The position numbers and the translations under genes were made by a program. A DNA stretch of 19,900 nucleotides from Candidatus Bathyarchaeota archaeon (lineage in GTDB: Archaea; Thermoproteota; Bathyarchaeia; TCS64), in NCBI GenBank assembly GCA_016934355.1, contig JAFGTA010000017.1:1-19900 (forward strand), given 5' to 3'. Positions 5,661 to 14,352 of this stretch are shown here, in pieces. The stretch's first letter is position 1, and the number at the start of each line of letters is the position of its first letter. Below the pieces are notes generated by a model. The model searched no databases and had not been told where the DNA came from. It saw only the letters and a program-made list of their open reading frames with translations.

Positions 5661-6503
5661 TTGAGCGTCAGGCGACCGGTAGTCGCTGGGGCTTTCTACC
5701 CCGCGCAGCCTGAGCGCCTCAGACAGCAGATCGAAGAATGTTTTCTTCATAAACGCGGGCCGGGTAGGCTACCCGGTGAGACCCGCTCAAAACGCACAAT
5801 TCGTTCAGTAGTTTGCCCCCACGCAGGGTACGTCTACTCGGGCCCAGGCGCAAGCCATTGTTACCTTGCCCTGGCGGAGCAGGAAAAGCCAGACACGGTG
5901 ATAGTCATCGGCCCCAACCACACGGGGTGGGGGACCCCCGTCTCCATGATGGGGGAAGGCAGCTGGGAGACGCCCCTCGGGCGCGTGCAGCTTGACGCTG
6001 AGCTCGCGAAGGAGCTCTTCGAAGGCTCGGAGGTCATAGACATCGACCACACCGCGTTCCAGCGGGAGCACAGCGTGGAGGTGCAGGTGCCGTTCCTGCA
6101 GTACATCTACGGCGACTTCAAGCTGGTGCCCATATGCATGGGGTACCAGGACCTTGAGACCAGCCGGGAGGTCGGTAAAGCGATCTATAATGCCGCGAAG
6201 GACAGGGACGTGCTTGTGGTCGCGTCTACGGACCTGAACCACCAGGAGCCCCAGGAGACGTCCAACAGGAAGGACCACATGGTGATAGACGCCATTCTGG
6301 CTATGGACGAGGAGAGGCTGCAGAGGGTTGTACGCGAGAACAGGATATCTACATGCGGCTACGGCCCCGTCTCAGCCGCGCTGGTGGCGTCCAAGCTCGC
6401 CGGAGCCACTAAAGCAGAACTACTTTCATACTATACCAGCGGGGATATTATAGGAGACTACGGCGCGGTGGTAGGCTACGCCGCCGTCAAGGTAACGGAG
6501 TAG
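5661..6503 (+). CDS. Memo-family protein (AmmeMemoRadiSam system protein B-like)
   Basis: This protein of about 280 residues belongs to the Memo family, which shares its fold with extradiol dioxygenases of the LigB type. The metal-site histidines lie in PHAGYVYSG (about 53-61), GPNHTG (84-89) and EHSVEVQVPFL (136-146), with a cysteine in the CGYGP stretch near the C-terminus. RRPVVAGAFYP is the standard family N-terminus. The role in archaea is not settled, but its location between rps2 and mevalonate kinase is widely conserved. I prefer TTG 5661, which has GGTGA five bases upstream. GTG 5652, abutting the rps2 stop, is the alternative and would add three residues. Mevalonate kinase begins 8 bases after the stop. 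Confidence 0.93.
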   Translation: MSVRRPVVAGAFYPAQPERLRQQIEECFLHKRGPGRLPGETRSKRTIRSVVCPHAGYVYSGPGASHCYLALAEQEKPDTVIVIGPNHTGWGTPVSMMGEGSWETPLGRVQLDAELAKELFEGSEVIDIDHTAFQREHSVEVQVPFLQYIYGDFKLVPICMGYQDLETSREVGKAIYNAAKDRDVLVVASTDLNHQEPQETSNRKDHMVIDAILAMDEERLQRVVRENRISTCGYGPVSAALVASKLAGATKAELLSYYTSGDIIGDYGAVVGYAAVKVTE

Positions 6504-6511
6504 GGACCAGC

Positions 6512-7510
6512 ATGCAGGTGGAGGCAAGCGCACCGGGGAAGCTCATACTGTTCGGCGAGCACAGCGTCGTGTACCGTGGACCCGCGGTGGTCATGGCGAT
6601 TGACAGGCGAGCCAAGGTGTACGCCGCCAAGCGGGGGGACAGAAAGATATTCATAGACGCCGACAACCTCGGGTTCTCCGGCTACTTCGAGGACGACGTC
6701 TACTACTCGGTCCGCGGCAAAGCGTGGCGGGGTAGGAACCTGTTGGCCCTGAACGTCGCCACCAAGAAGACCATGGAGCGTCTGGGCGTGGAGTCAGGCG
6801 TCAACCTCAAGGTCAGGTCCATGATCCCCATCGCCGTCGGGCTGGGCAGCTCCGCAGCCATATGCGTAGCCACCGTTGCCGCGGTGGAGCGCCTCTTCGA
6901 AGGCGGACTGACTCCGGAGGAGATATCCGGCCTCGCCTTTGAGGGCGAGACAATCATACACGGGAAGCCCAGTGGGGTAGACAACACGGTGAGCTCCTTC
7001 GGCGGCGCCCTGAGCTACGAGAGGGATGTAGGGATCAAGCGGCATGGGATACACGACGCGACGCCGTTCATCATCGGGAACACCAGGAAGAAGCGGTCGA
7101 CGAGGCAGATGGTGGAGAACGTAGCCGCACTCAAGGCTCGGAACCCCAAGCTGATGGACACGGTGATCGACACAATGGGCGAGATATCCCGGGAGGGGTT
7201 GGAGGCGCTGCTCGCCAACGACCTCAGGCGCATGGGGGACCTGATGAACCTGAACCACGGCCTCCTCTCGGCGATAGGCGTCTCCACTATGAAGCTGGAG
7301 AGCCTCATACACACCGCGCGTAGGAACGGAGCGTTGGGAGCCAAGTTGACGGGAGCCGGGGGCGGCGGCTGCATGATCGCCGTCGCTGAGGAGGGGGACC
7401 TCGCCTCTGTGGAGAGGGCGATAAGGAGGCGGAAGAGCGACTCCTATAGGGTCTCGCTGACAGATCAAGGCGTCGAGAGCAGGTGGATCGACGAAGAAGA
7501 CCTCGATTGA
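6512..7510 (+). CDS. mvk: Mevalonate kinase
   Basis: The 332-residue GHMP-family kinase phosphorylates mevalonate using ATP, the entry step of the archaeal route to isopentenyl diphosphate. Motif 1 is PGKLILFGEHSVVY (8-21). The phosphate-binding loop is VGLGSSAA (109-116). GKPSGVDN (151-158) contains the likely catalytic Asp157. Motif 3 is KLTGAGGGGC (278-287). EHSVVY separates it from homoserine and galactokinases. It follows the Memo-family gene by 8 bases. The next isoprenoid gene, ipk, is not directly adjacent: a 60-base AT-rich gap and a surface-protein gene come between them. Confidence 0.96.
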   Translation: MQVEASAPGKLILFGEHSVVYRGPAVVMAIDRRAKVYAAKRGDRKIFIDADNLGFSGYFEDDVYYSVRGKAWRGRNLLALNVATKKTMERLGVESGVNLKVRSMIPIAVGLGSSAAICVATVAAVERLFEGGLTPEEISGLAFEGETIIHGKPSGVDNTVSSFGGALSYERDVGIKRHGIHDATPFIIGNTRKKRSTRQMVENVAALKARNPKLMDTVIDTMGEISREGLEALLANDLRRMGDLMNLNHGLLSAIGVSTMKLESLIHTARRNGALGAKLTGAGGGGCMIAVAEEGDLASVERAIRRRKSDSYRVSLTDQGVESRWIDEEDLD

Positions 7511-7525
7511 TCGGCTTTCAGTGAA

Positions 7526-7536
7526 TAAACTATTAT
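7526..7536 (+). promoter_or_regulatory. TATA-like box before the coiled-coil surface protein
   Basis: ATAAACTATTA lies in a short AT-rich gap, about 40 bases before the TTG start at 7571, with AGGTG at 7559-7563 as a possible ribosome binding site. It suggests that this gene has its own promoter and is not simply part of the isoprenoid operon. Confidence 0.4.
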
Positions 7537-7570
7537 TTCTCTGATTTCCAATATGTTTAGGTGCAGGTAA

Positions 7571-8704
7571 TTGGAGAAGGTTAACTCAGTTACCAAGATT
7601 ATTGGTGAGATGCTAAAAACGCTGATAACATACCTGTCGAAGATGGGTCCGATGGGGCAGAAGGTTCTTGCCCTCGCCCTCGCCACTGGCTTGACAGGCG
7701 GCTACGCGGCGTCCTCGTTCGCATATGATTCGAGTAGGAGAGGCTACCAAGACGATATTTCTGAGCTCATGGACTCGCTGGATGCGATGGAGTCCGAGAT
7801 AGCGGAGCTCATGCAGAACAACACCGGGACGCAGGACAAGATGCGGAGAATGATGGAGGACCTCGAAGACAAGTCCAGTGAACTCTCGGACTGCCACGAG
7901 GGCAGCCTACAGCTGGAGAGTCAGGTGGGTAGCCTAGAGGGAGAGGTTCAGGACTTGGAATCCAACGTCACTATCTATAATGAATTTATAGGCCAAGCGA
8001 GTGACGCGGACTTTCTAGGCATGTACATCATCGATATTGAGTGCGACGCCGAGAATGGGAAAATGAAGGTGACCCTCGGTAACTCGCTGCCGATAAACTC
8101 TATCATAGCTTCTTTATCCATCCGAAAAGGCGATGAGATATATACCGACACCAGCGAGAACGCCACTGGATATGTTTTTGGTTCCATGGAAGAAACCTCC
8201 AAAGTGTTTGTATGGGACGAGCATGAGGCAGGGGCGCCGGAGGGGTTCCTCAACACCTATAGTGCACACCTGGTAGGAGCCACTACGATGAGAGGGTACT
8301 CCGACTGGGTCTACTATGTGAGAGTTACAATGGGGATAAAGGTTACTGACTGGGATTTCCCCGAAAACAGGTTGGTGTTAAGGCCAGAGAACACCGGAGG
8401 CGCGTATCCCATCTTCCCAGTCGCAGCGATGATAGGTATAAAGAGGAAGAACTTCGACGGCGTATACTACAACATCTCTGAACCAACCATAGTCGAGGAA
8501 GGCACCCTCGGCGGTCACTGGTATGAGTGGAGCGAGTCCTCGGCCGGCGCCCCCGACGGGTTCCTGAAGAGGAACGCCAAGTACGTGATCAGGTTCACAT
8601 TCTATCCGTCAACGTACGACTGGCGGTTGGACCGTGAATACGTCGAGGCGACGGTTAACTCGCCAGAGTCGAGCGGAAGCTCGGAGCCTCCTGAAGAGTA
8701 CTGA
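7571..8704 (+). CDS. Membrane-anchored coiled-coil protein with two related extracellular domains
   Basis: I do not recognise this 377-residue protein as a named family. Order of parts: a short amphipathic N-terminus; one transmembrane segment at about 29-51 (QKVLALALATGLTGGYAASSF); a heptad-like, Glu- and Leu-rich coiled coil at about 60-145; two beta-rich domains at about 150-252 and 253-362; and a Ser/Pro/Glu-rich tail. The two domains are related: SKVFVWDEHEAGAPEGFL (210-227) aligns with GHWYEWSESSAGAPDGFL (315-332), sharing the AGAP[ED]GFL core, and each then runs into a strand ending near the domain boundary. The start is TTG 7571 with AGGTG upstream; ATG 7610 is possible. The domains probably lie outside the cell, possibly in or under the S-layer. 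It interrupts the usual mvk-ipk neighbourhood and uses somewhat more A/T-ending codons. Function unknown. Confidence 0.85.
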   Translation: MEKVNSVTKIIGEMLKTLITYLSKMGPMGQKVLALALATGLTGGYAASSFAYDSSRRGYQDDISELMDSLDAMESEIAELMQNNTGTQDKMRRMMEDLEDKSSELSDCHEGSLQLESQVGSLEGEVQDLESNVTIYNEFIGQASDADFLGMYIIDIECDAENGKMKVTLGNSLPINSIIASLSIRKGDEIYTDTSENATGYVFGSMEETSKVFVWDEHEAGAPEGFLNTYSAHLVGATTMRGYSDWVYYVRVTMGIKVTDWDFPENRLVLRPENTGGAYPIFPVAAMIGIKRKNFDGVYYNISEPTIVEEGTLGGHWYEWSESSAGAPDGFLKRNAKYVIRFTFYPSTYDWRLDREYVEATVNSPESSGSSEPPEEY

Positions 8705-8811
8705 TCAACATCTGTGCACTCATGGTGAATGGGCGCCTCGCCGCTTATCCCAAGAGATAAAGGGTTCGCGATGCAAAATTATCCAACGGGTAGCATGGTC
8801 CGGTGGTTCAG

Positions 8812-9591
8812 ATGCAGGTACTTAAGCTAGGTGGAAGCGTAGTCACAGACAAGGACAGGCCCTTCACGGCGAACAGGGAGAACATCAGGCGCCTATCCAT
8901 GGAGATCGCCGAAGCCGACGCCCAGCCACTGGTGATTGTCCACGGTGGAGGCTCATACGGGCACCCCCTGGCCAAGGAGTACGACATCGCGGACGGCTAC
9001 TCTTACCCGAGGCAGGTGATCGGGTTCTCCAGAACCCACCAAGCCATGGTGAAGCTTAACGGCTTGATTGTGGACGCCCTTCTGGCGGCAGGCGTGCCCG
9101 CGTTCAGCGTCACGTCATCCTCGTTCATAAAGACTAAGAGGAGGCGCATCCGCTCGGTTGACCTCGGAATCGTCAGGGGCTCCATCGAAAACGGGCTTGT
9201 ACCGGTGTTATACGGCGACGCCGTCATCGATACAGAGCAAGGGTTCGCAATACTCTCGGGAGACCAGCTGGTAGTCAAACTGGCCGCAGGGCTCATAGCG
9301 GAACAGATAGTGCTGGGCTCAGACGTGGACGGCGTCTACACGGCGGACCCTAAGCTGGGTAAGGGAGCTAGGCTCATCAAGGAACTGTCCATCGGCGAGC
9401 TCGAACAGATGACCGGGATCGGCGACGCCGTGAGCACAGACGTGACAGGCGGCATGTTCGCAAAGATCCGCGAGGCCGCGGAGGCAGTAGAAGCGGGCGT
9501 CGAGGTCTTGCTGGTAAACGCGACAGAGCCTGGACGCGTCAGGGCTGCCCTCAGGGGCGAAAACGTAATTGGTACACGGTTGAGAAGGTGA
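8812..9591 (+). CDS. ipk: Isopentenyl phosphate kinase
   Basis: The 259-residue amino-acid-kinase-fold enzyme converts isopentenyl phosphate to isopentenyl diphosphate, the last phosphorylation of the archaeal mevalonate pathway. Family marks are VLKLGGSVVTDK (3-14), HGGGSYGH (44-51) whose last His is the conserved substrate-binding and catalytic histidine, ILSGDQLVVKLA for nucleotide binding, and LGSDVDGVYTADP. I prefer ATG 8812, with GGTGG five bases upstream; GTG 8803 is in frame and would add three residues. Its presence implies that isopentenyl phosphate is made by an archaeal-type decarboxylation step encoded elsewhere. The next gene, fni, begins five bases after the stop. Confidence 0.96.
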   Translation: MQVLKLGGSVVTDKDRPFTANRENIRRLSMEIAEADAQPLVIVHGGGSYGHPLAKEYDIADGYSYPRQVIGFSRTHQAMVKLNGLIVDALLAAGVPAFSVTSSSFIKTKRRRIRSVDLGIVRGSIENGLVPVLYGDAVIDTEQGFAILSGDQLVVKLAAGLIAEQIVLGSDVDGVYTADPKLGKGARLIKELSIGELEQMTGIGDAVSTDVTGGMFAKIREAAEAVEAGVEVLLVNATEPGRVRAALRGENVIGTRLRR

Positions 9592-9595
9592 ATGC

Positions 9596-10693
9596 ATGAG
9601 TGGCATCGAGAAGCGGAAGATGAGGCACATCAGGGTCAGCCTAGAGGAGGAGGTCGAGGGAGACATAGGAACCGGTTTCCAGGACGTCAAGCTCATACAC
9701 AGGGCGTTACCCGAGATAGACCTCGACGACGTCGACACAAGGACGACGCTTTTCGGCAGGAGGCTCTCAGCGCCGCTCATAATCAGCGCCATCACCGGCG
9801 GCACACAGGAGGCGAAGGAGATCAACGAGGTGCTCGCCTCGGTGGCCGAGGAGAAGGGGATCGGCATAGGCCTCGGCAGCCAGAGGATCGCCGTGGAGCA
9901 GCCCGAGGCGGCCCACACGTTCACGGTCGTCAGGGAGAAGGCCCCAAACTCGCTTGTCATCGGTAACCTCGGCTGCCCCCAGCTGTCGCTGGGGTGGGGA
10001 GTAGCCGAAGCCGAGAAATGCGTCGAGATGGTGGACGCCGACGCCCTAGCCCTCCACATGAACCCGCTTCAGGAGGCCGTACAGGTCGGAGGCGACACCA
10101 ACTACAGCGGAATCTTGGAGAAGGTCAGGGAGATCACCGAGGCGCTGAGCACACCCGTCGTCATGAAGGAGACGGGCTGCGGTATAGCCTACGAGGACGC
10201 GGTCTCTATGGGGAAGGCCGGGGTGAAGGGGCTGGAGATCAGCGGCGTCGGTGGAACCAGCTGGGCAGCAGTCGAGTACCACATCGCCAAGGAGATAGGA
10301 ATGAAGAGCCAGGAGCACCTCGGGCGAAGCCTCTGGAACTGGGGGATACCCACCGCCGTCAGCGTCGTCGAGACGAGCAGCCGCACAGACCTCAAGATCA
10401 TCGCGTCAGGCGGGTTAAGAACCGGAGCGGAGGTGGCGAAGTCCATCGCCCTCGGAGCGGACGCCGCCGGGATGGCGAAGCCCTATCTCGAAAAGGTGGT
10501 GATGGGGCGGGACGCCCTCGCCGAACACGTCGACAACATTGTACAGGAGTTGAAGGTGGTCATGTTCCTCGTCGGCGCCAAGAACGTGGCGGAGCTCCAG
10601 CAGGTCCCCGCGCTTATAATGGGCAGGACTGCTGAGTGGCTGGGCCTGCGCGGCTTCGACGTGTCGAAGTACGCCGACCGCCGCCATAGATAA
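9596..10693 (+). CDS. fni: Type 2 isopentenyl-diphosphate delta-isomerase (FMN-dependent)
   Basis: The 365-residue TIM-barrel flavoprotein interconverts isopentenyl and dimethylallyl diphosphate, using reduced FMN. Motifs: an R-K-x-x-H-I segment at the N-terminus (7-12), SAITGGT (64-70), GLGSQR (92-97), HMNPLQEAVQ (154-163) carrying the conserved catalytic Gln160, SGVGGTSWA (216-224), WNWGIPTA (247-254), and SGGLRTG (271-277) for FMN phosphate. AGGTGA just before the ATG, overlapping the end of ipk, is a good ribosome binding site. It sits in the isoprenoid operon between ipk and GGPP synthase. Identification is firm. Confidence 0.97.
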   Translation: MSGIEKRKMRHIRVSLEEEVEGDIGTGFQDVKLIHRALPEIDLDDVDTRTTLFGRRLSAPLIISAITGGTQEAKEINEVLASVAEEKGIGIGLGSQRIAVEQPEAAHTFTVVREKAPNSLVIGNLGCPQLSLGWGVAEAEKCVEMVDADALALHMNPLQEAVQVGGDTNYSGILEKVREITEALSTPVVMKETGCGIAYEDAVSMGKAGVKGLEISGVGGTSWAAVEYHIAKEIGMKSQEHLGRSLWNWGIPTAVSVVETSSRTDLKIIASGGLRTGAEVAKSIALGADAAGMAKPYLEKVVMGRDALAEHVDNIVQELKVVMFLVGAKNVAELQQVPALIMGRTAEWLGLRGFDVSKYADRRHR

Positions 10694-10740
10694 CCTTTTT
10701 CAGTAGTTCCTGTTGTGTTTCACTGATCCGGAGGGCCAGC

Positions 10741-11745
10741 ATGACACACGGAAACGCCATCAAGAAGAACCTGGCAGGGAACGCCGAAGCCATCGACGCT
10801 TACATCATGGAGGCTCTCAGCGACCAGAAACCAGAGGTCCTGTACGAGGCCGCGAAACACCTAATCAAATCAGGCGGAAAACGCCTGAGGCCCTATCTCA
10901 CGGTGAAGGCGTGCGAGTCTGTGGGCGGCAACCCTGTTGAGGCTGTGCCATTCGCCGCGGCCCTCGAAATACTGCACAACTTCACACTCGTTCACGACGA
11001 CGTCATGGACCACGACGACCTCAGGAGGGGCCACCCGACGGTCCACAAGCTGTACGGAACCCCCATGGCAATACTCGCGGGAGACTTACTCTTCGCGAAG
11101 GTGTACGACATAATGGTGAAGAGCAGACCACCGGGCGTAGACCCCGCTCGCATACTCGAAGTGGTAAAGAAGACCACGGAGGCCACGCTCACGCTTTGCC
11201 AGGGGCAGGCGCTGGACGTGAGCTTCCCCGACGCCAGCGGCGTCACGGAGGATGACTACATCTTCATGGTGGGCGCCAAGACAAGCGCCCTTTTCAGAGC
11301 CTGTGCGGAGGTTGGGGCTCTCGTTGGCGGTGCCCCTGATGAGCAGGTGGAAGCCCTAGGCGGGTTCGCTTGGGATGCTGGCATAGCCTTCCAGATAGTG
11401 GATGACATTCTCGGCATCACCGCGGATGAGGAGAAGCTGGGGAAGCCTGTGGGCAGCGACATCCGCGAGGGAAAGAAGACGCTGATAATGATTCACGCCT
11501 TGAACAACGCTTCGTCTGGGCAGATGGCTGTGCTGAGTAAAGCCCTCGGGGTGGAAGACGCCTCTCACGAGGCTATTGACGCCGCAGTTGATACCTTGAA
11601 TCAGATCGGGTCCATCGCCTACGCCAACGACGTGGCTGACAGGTACACGGAGAGCGCGTTAGGAATGCTCGATGTTATCCCTGATAACGAGGCCAAGGCG
11701 GAGCTCAGGTACCTGGTGGAGTACTTCGTCGGGCGCGAGTACTAG
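10741..11745 (+). CDS. Geranylgeranyl diphosphate synthase (all-trans polyprenyl synthase)
   Basis: The 334-residue enzyme condenses isopentenyl diphosphate with allylic diphosphates, most likely to C20 geranylgeranyl diphosphate for ether lipids. SGGKRLRP (44-51) binds diphosphate. The first aspartate-rich motif is DDVMD (86-90), followed by HDDLRRG (91-97). The second is DDILG (221-225), continuing to EKLGKPVGSDIREGKKT; the missing last Asp of DDxxD is normal for this group. Phe81, five residues before the first motif, is in the position that sets C20 length in Sulfolobus GGPP synthase. GGAGGG five bases before ATG 10741 is a strong ribosome binding site. It follows fni after 47 bases including a short T run. 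C20 specificity is inferred; a C15/C25 product is less likely. Confidence 0.94.
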   Translation: MTHGNAIKKNLAGNAEAIDAYIMEALSDQKPEVLYEAAKHLIKSGGKRLRPYLTVKACESVGGNPVEAVPFAAALEILHNFTLVHDDVMDHDDLRRGHPTVHKLYGTPMAILAGDLLFAKVYDIMVKSRPPGVDPARILEVVKKTTEATLTLCQGQALDVSFPDASGVTEDDYIFMVGAKTSALFRACAEVGALVGGAPDEQVEALGGFAWDAGIAFQIVDDILGITADEEKLGKPVGSDIREGKKTLIMIHALNNASSGQMAVLSKALGVEDASHEAIDAAVDTLNQIGSIAYANDVADRYTESALGMLDVIPDNEAKAELRYLVEYFVGREY

Positions 11746-11797
11746 AGAAAGGAATAATAGACATCCTCCTCGTATTCAATCGAGACCAGCAGTGTCC

Positions 11798-13528
11798 ATG
11801 AGCAACAATGAGATCAAGAAAGCCGCGACGAAGTACGCGGCCCACAACGCGTCCCAGCACGACGGCGTAGCCCAGGCGGGGTCGGTCATCGGCAAGGTGC
11901 TCGGAGAGTACCCCGAGCTGAGAGACAGGGCGAAGGAGGTAGTCCCACTCATCAGCGGGGCTGTGAAGGAGGTCAACTCGTGGACACAGGAGGAACAGCA
12001 ACGCTTCATAGAGGAGAACCACCCCGAGCTGCTGGAGCGCAGGAAGGTCGAGGAGGAGGCGAAGACGCTGCCGCCTCTGGAGAACGTGGACAAGTGGCCT
12101 ATGGTAAAGACTAGGTTCGCCCCTAACCCGGACGGTGCGCTGCACCTGGGAAGCGCTGAGCCCATAATATTCTGTGACGAGTACGCCAAGATGTACCGGG
12201 GCCACTTCATACTCCGCTACGAGGATACCAGCGCCGAGGTCAAGCCCCCCATCCCGGAGATGTACGACGCCATCAGGAAGGACCTTGAGTGGCTCGGCGT
12301 CAAGGTAGACGAGGTCTACCGCCAGAGCGACAGGCTGCCCATCTACTACGAGTACGCCGAGAAGGTGCTCAGGGACGGAAACGCCTACGTCTGCACATGC
12401 GACGTCGAGACGTTCAGGGAGCTCTACATGGCCTGTAAGCCCTGCCCATGCAGAGACCTGCAGCCTGAGGAGCAGCTCAGGCGCTGGGGTATGATGCTAG
12501 ACGGAACTTATGAGAAAGGCGAGGCTGTGGTGAGGATCAAGACCGACCTCGATGACCCTAACCCGGCGGTCAGGGACTGGCCTGCGCTGCGTATAAGCGA
12601 CGTCGATCACCCTCTCCAGGGCAGCAGGTACAGAGTCTGGCCCCTATACAACTTCAGCTGCGGCATCGACGACCACCTCATGGGCGTCTCACACGTCATC
12701 AGGGGCAAGGAGCACGACGTCAACACCACGAGGCAGCGGTGGCTCCAGAGCCACCTTGGGTGGCAGTACCCCGAGATAATCAACGTCGGTAGGCTGGGGC
12801 TGGAAGTGGGCATCCTCAGCAAATCCAAGATGAGGGCCGGCATAGAGGACGGCACCTACTCGGGGTGGGACGACCCCAGACTAGGGACCCTCAGGGCGCT
12901 GAGGCGCAGAGGGCTGCAGCCCGAGGCGATCAGGGCTACGATGATCCACGTGGGCCCCAAGCCGGTGAACGTGACCATAAGCTGGGACAACATCGCAGCC
13001 GAGAACAGGAGCATCATCGAGGCCACCTCGGACAGGTACTTCTTCGTACAGGACCCTGTCGAGCTCACCGTGGACGGCGTGCCCGATACAGAGGTAGCCA
13101 GGCTCCCCGTGCACCCGGACTACCCCGAGAGAGGGACCAGAGACTACATGCTGATACCTCGGGACGGTGTGCTTAGGTTCAGCGTCTCGGAGACCGACAT
13201 CGAGAGGCTCAGGGTCGGCGGAGTGGTCAGGCTCATGGGCGTCATGAACATCGAGGTCACGGGAATCGTCGGCGGCGCCGTCGAAGCCAGGTTCCACTCC
13301 AAGGACTACCAGGTTGCGAGGAACGAGAACGCGCCTTTCATCCACTGGCTGCCAGCCGGTACCGGCGTAGAGGCAACCGTTGTACAGCCGGACGCCTCAC
13401 ATGCCGCGGGGATAGCGGAGGAGAGGGTCCACAAGATGAAGTCAGGCGACATGTTCCAGTTCGAGAGGTTCGGTTACTGCCGCGTTGACAAGGCGAAGCC
13501 GTTCACGGCGTACTTCACACACAAATAG
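11798..13528 (+). CDS. gltX: Glutamyl-tRNA synthetase, archaeal non-discriminating type
   Basis: The 576-residue class I synthetase charges tRNA with glutamate. The first 90 residues are the archaeal helical N-terminal extension. RFAPNPDGALHLGSA (106-120) is the HIGH motif, here HLGS, a form I recall from related archaeal enzymes. LSKSKM (340-345) is the KMSKS loop. The C-terminal part from about 400 is the beta-barrel anticodon-binding region of the GlnRS-like archaeal type. In archaea this enzyme also feeds tRNA-Gln through the amidotransferase. An open frame extends to 11672 inside the GGPP synthase gene, but the added 42 residues are low complexity and out of family, so ATG 11798 is chosen. 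It ends the long rightward block. Confidence 0.96.
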   Translation: MSNNEIKKAATKYAAHNASQHDGVAQAGSVIGKVLGEYPELRDRAKEVVPLISGAVKEVNSWTQEEQQRFIEENHPELLERRKVEEEAKTLPPLENVDKWPMVKTRFAPNPDGALHLGSAEPIIFCDEYAKMYRGHFILRYEDTSAEVKPPIPEMYDAIRKDLEWLGVKVDEVYRQSDRLPIYYEYAEKVLRDGNAYVCTCDVETFRELYMACKPCPCRDLQPEEQLRRWGMMLDGTYEKGEAVVRIKTDLDDPNPAVRDWPALRISDVDHPLQGSRYRVWPLYNFSCGIDDHLMGVSHVIRGKEHDVNTTRQRWLQSHLGWQYPEIINVGRLGLEVGILSKSKMRAGIEDGTYSGWDDPRLGTLRALRRRGLQPEAIRATMIHVGPKPVNVTISWDNIAAENRSIIEATSDRYFFVQDPVELTVDGVPDTEVARLPVHPDYPERGTRDYMLIPRDGVLRFSVSETDIERLRVGGVVRLMGVMNIEVTGIVGGAVEARFHSKDYQVARNENAPFIHWLPAGTGVEATVVQPDASHAAGIAEERVHKMKSGDMFQFERFGYCRVDKAKPFTAYFTHK

Positions 13529-13534
13529 AAAGGG

Positions 13535-13690
13535 TTAACAGCAGCCCATGCCCGGCGTGAACGACGTGAGAACCACTTTGCCTCTATGGGCCCTACCTTC
13601 CGCAGCCTCTTTTACACCGTCCACGCCGATATATTCAAAGAAAAAGGGGCCTGTTGCGGCGTTTTTCACCTGAATGTATACGGGCGGAAC
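13535..13690 (-). pseudogene. Possible remnant of an oxidoreductase C-terminus
   Basis: The gap between gltX and the L7Ae gene is 213 bases. On the minus strand a frame is open from about 13690 to the TAA at 13535-13537. It reads GPFFFEYIGVDGVKEAAEGR and then HRGKVVLTSF, which resembles the very end of medium-chain (zinc alcohol/quinone) dehydrogenases, where an E-A-x-x-x-x-x-x-x-G-K-V-V-L pattern is usual. No start or N-terminal part is present, and upstream bases on that strand are promoter for L7Ae. It may be a decayed gene end, or chance. A rightward 41-codon ATG frame (13548-13673) overlaps it and looks less protein-like. Confidence 0.2.
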
Positions 13691-13691
13691 G

Positions 13692-13699
13692 TTTAATAA
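13692..13699 (+). promoter_or_regulatory. TATA box of the L7Ae-S28e-L24e operon
   Basis: TTTAATAA stands about 46 bases before the ATG at 13742, predicting transcription from about 13722. The leader of about 20 bases contains GGAGG (13730-13734), a full Shine-Dalgarno sequence seven bases before the ATG and one of the strongest in the window, as expected for an abundant ribosomal protein. Confidence 0.6.
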
Positions 13700-13741
13700 A
13701 GGACATCAGGGTAACACTATGCACCATTAGGAGGAAATGAT

Positions 13742-14131
13742 ATGTCAGGAGATGTAGATCCTTCGAAACCCTTCTACGTAAGGTTCGAAGTACCGAAAGA
13801 AGTCGCAGACGCGGCTTACGAAGCGCTCAAAATAGCGTCAGAGACAGGCAAGATCAGGAAAGGGACCAACGAGGCTACCAAGAGCATCGAACGTGGCAAA
13901 GCCAAGCTCGTGCTCATCGCCGAGAACGTCCAGCCACCGGAGATTGTGGCGCACCTACCGCTCCTATGCGACGAGCGGAAGGCGACGTACGTCTATGTCC
14001 CTGAGAAGCAGGGGATCGGCGCCGCCCTCGGGATACACGTCAGTTCGGCCGCTGCGGCCATCGAGGAGGCGGGGGACGCCGAGGGGCTTGTCTCGGAGAT
14101 CATCAAGAAAGTAAGCGAGCTAGTGAAGTAG
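13742..14131 (+). CDS. rpl7ae: Ribosomal protein L7Ae (eL8), kink-turn RNA-binding protein
   Basis: The 129-residue protein binds kink-turn RNA in 23S rRNA, in C/D and H/ACA guide RNPs and in RNase [13 protein letters not shown] (41-52) and [14 protein letters not shown] (60-73) are the RNA-contact signature, and the central fold ends in GIGAALGI (91-98). Length is typical. It heads the conserved order L7Ae-S28e-L24e-NDK; S28e starts one base after its stop codon. L7Ae represses its own mRNA through a kink-turn leader in some archaea, but the predicted leader here seems too short to hold one. Confidence 0.97.
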   Translation: MSGDVDPSKPFYVRFEVPKEVADAAYEALKIASETGKIRKGTNEATKSIERGKAKLVLIAENVQPPEIVAHLPLLCDERKATYVYVPEKQGIGAALGIHVSSAAAAIEEAGDAEGLVSEIIKKVSELVK

Positions 14132-14132
14132 A

Positions 14133-14345
14133 ATGAGCCAGGATTCTGACCTTCTCACACCCGCGACCGTCATCCAGATCCTGGGAAGGACCGGGTTGAC
14201 CGGCGAGGTCATGCAGGTAAGAGTCAGGATTGAGGAAGGCAGGGACAAGGGACGGATCATCACACGGAACGTCAAGGGCCCCATACGCATCGACGACATA
14301 CTGCTTCTACGCGAGACAGAGCGTGAGGCTAGGAAGATCAGGTAG
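14133..14345 (+). CDS. rps28e: 30S ribosomal protein S28e (eS28)
   Basis: This 70-residue OB-fold protein of the small subunit lies near the mRNA exit. It shows the standard sequence: [20 protein letters not shown], then [18 protein letters not shown], ending [17 protein letters not shown]. The ATG is one base after the L7Ae stop, so translation is likely coupled. L24e starts eight bases after the stop. Confidence 0.97.
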   Translation: MSQDSDLLTPATVIQILGRTGLTGEVMQVRVRIEEGRDKGRIITRNVKGPIRIDDILLLRETEREARKIR

Positions 14346-14352
14346 GTGTCGC

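Noticed and set aside
11672..11797. Upstream extension of the gltX frame into the GGPP synthase gene
   Set aside because: The added residues are low complexity and the known archaeal N-terminal domain begins properly at ATG 11798.
14230..14352. Upstream extension of the L24e frame through S28e
   Set aside because: It is a shadow of the S28e gene; L24e proteins begin just before the YKCSFCG motif, as with GTG 14353.
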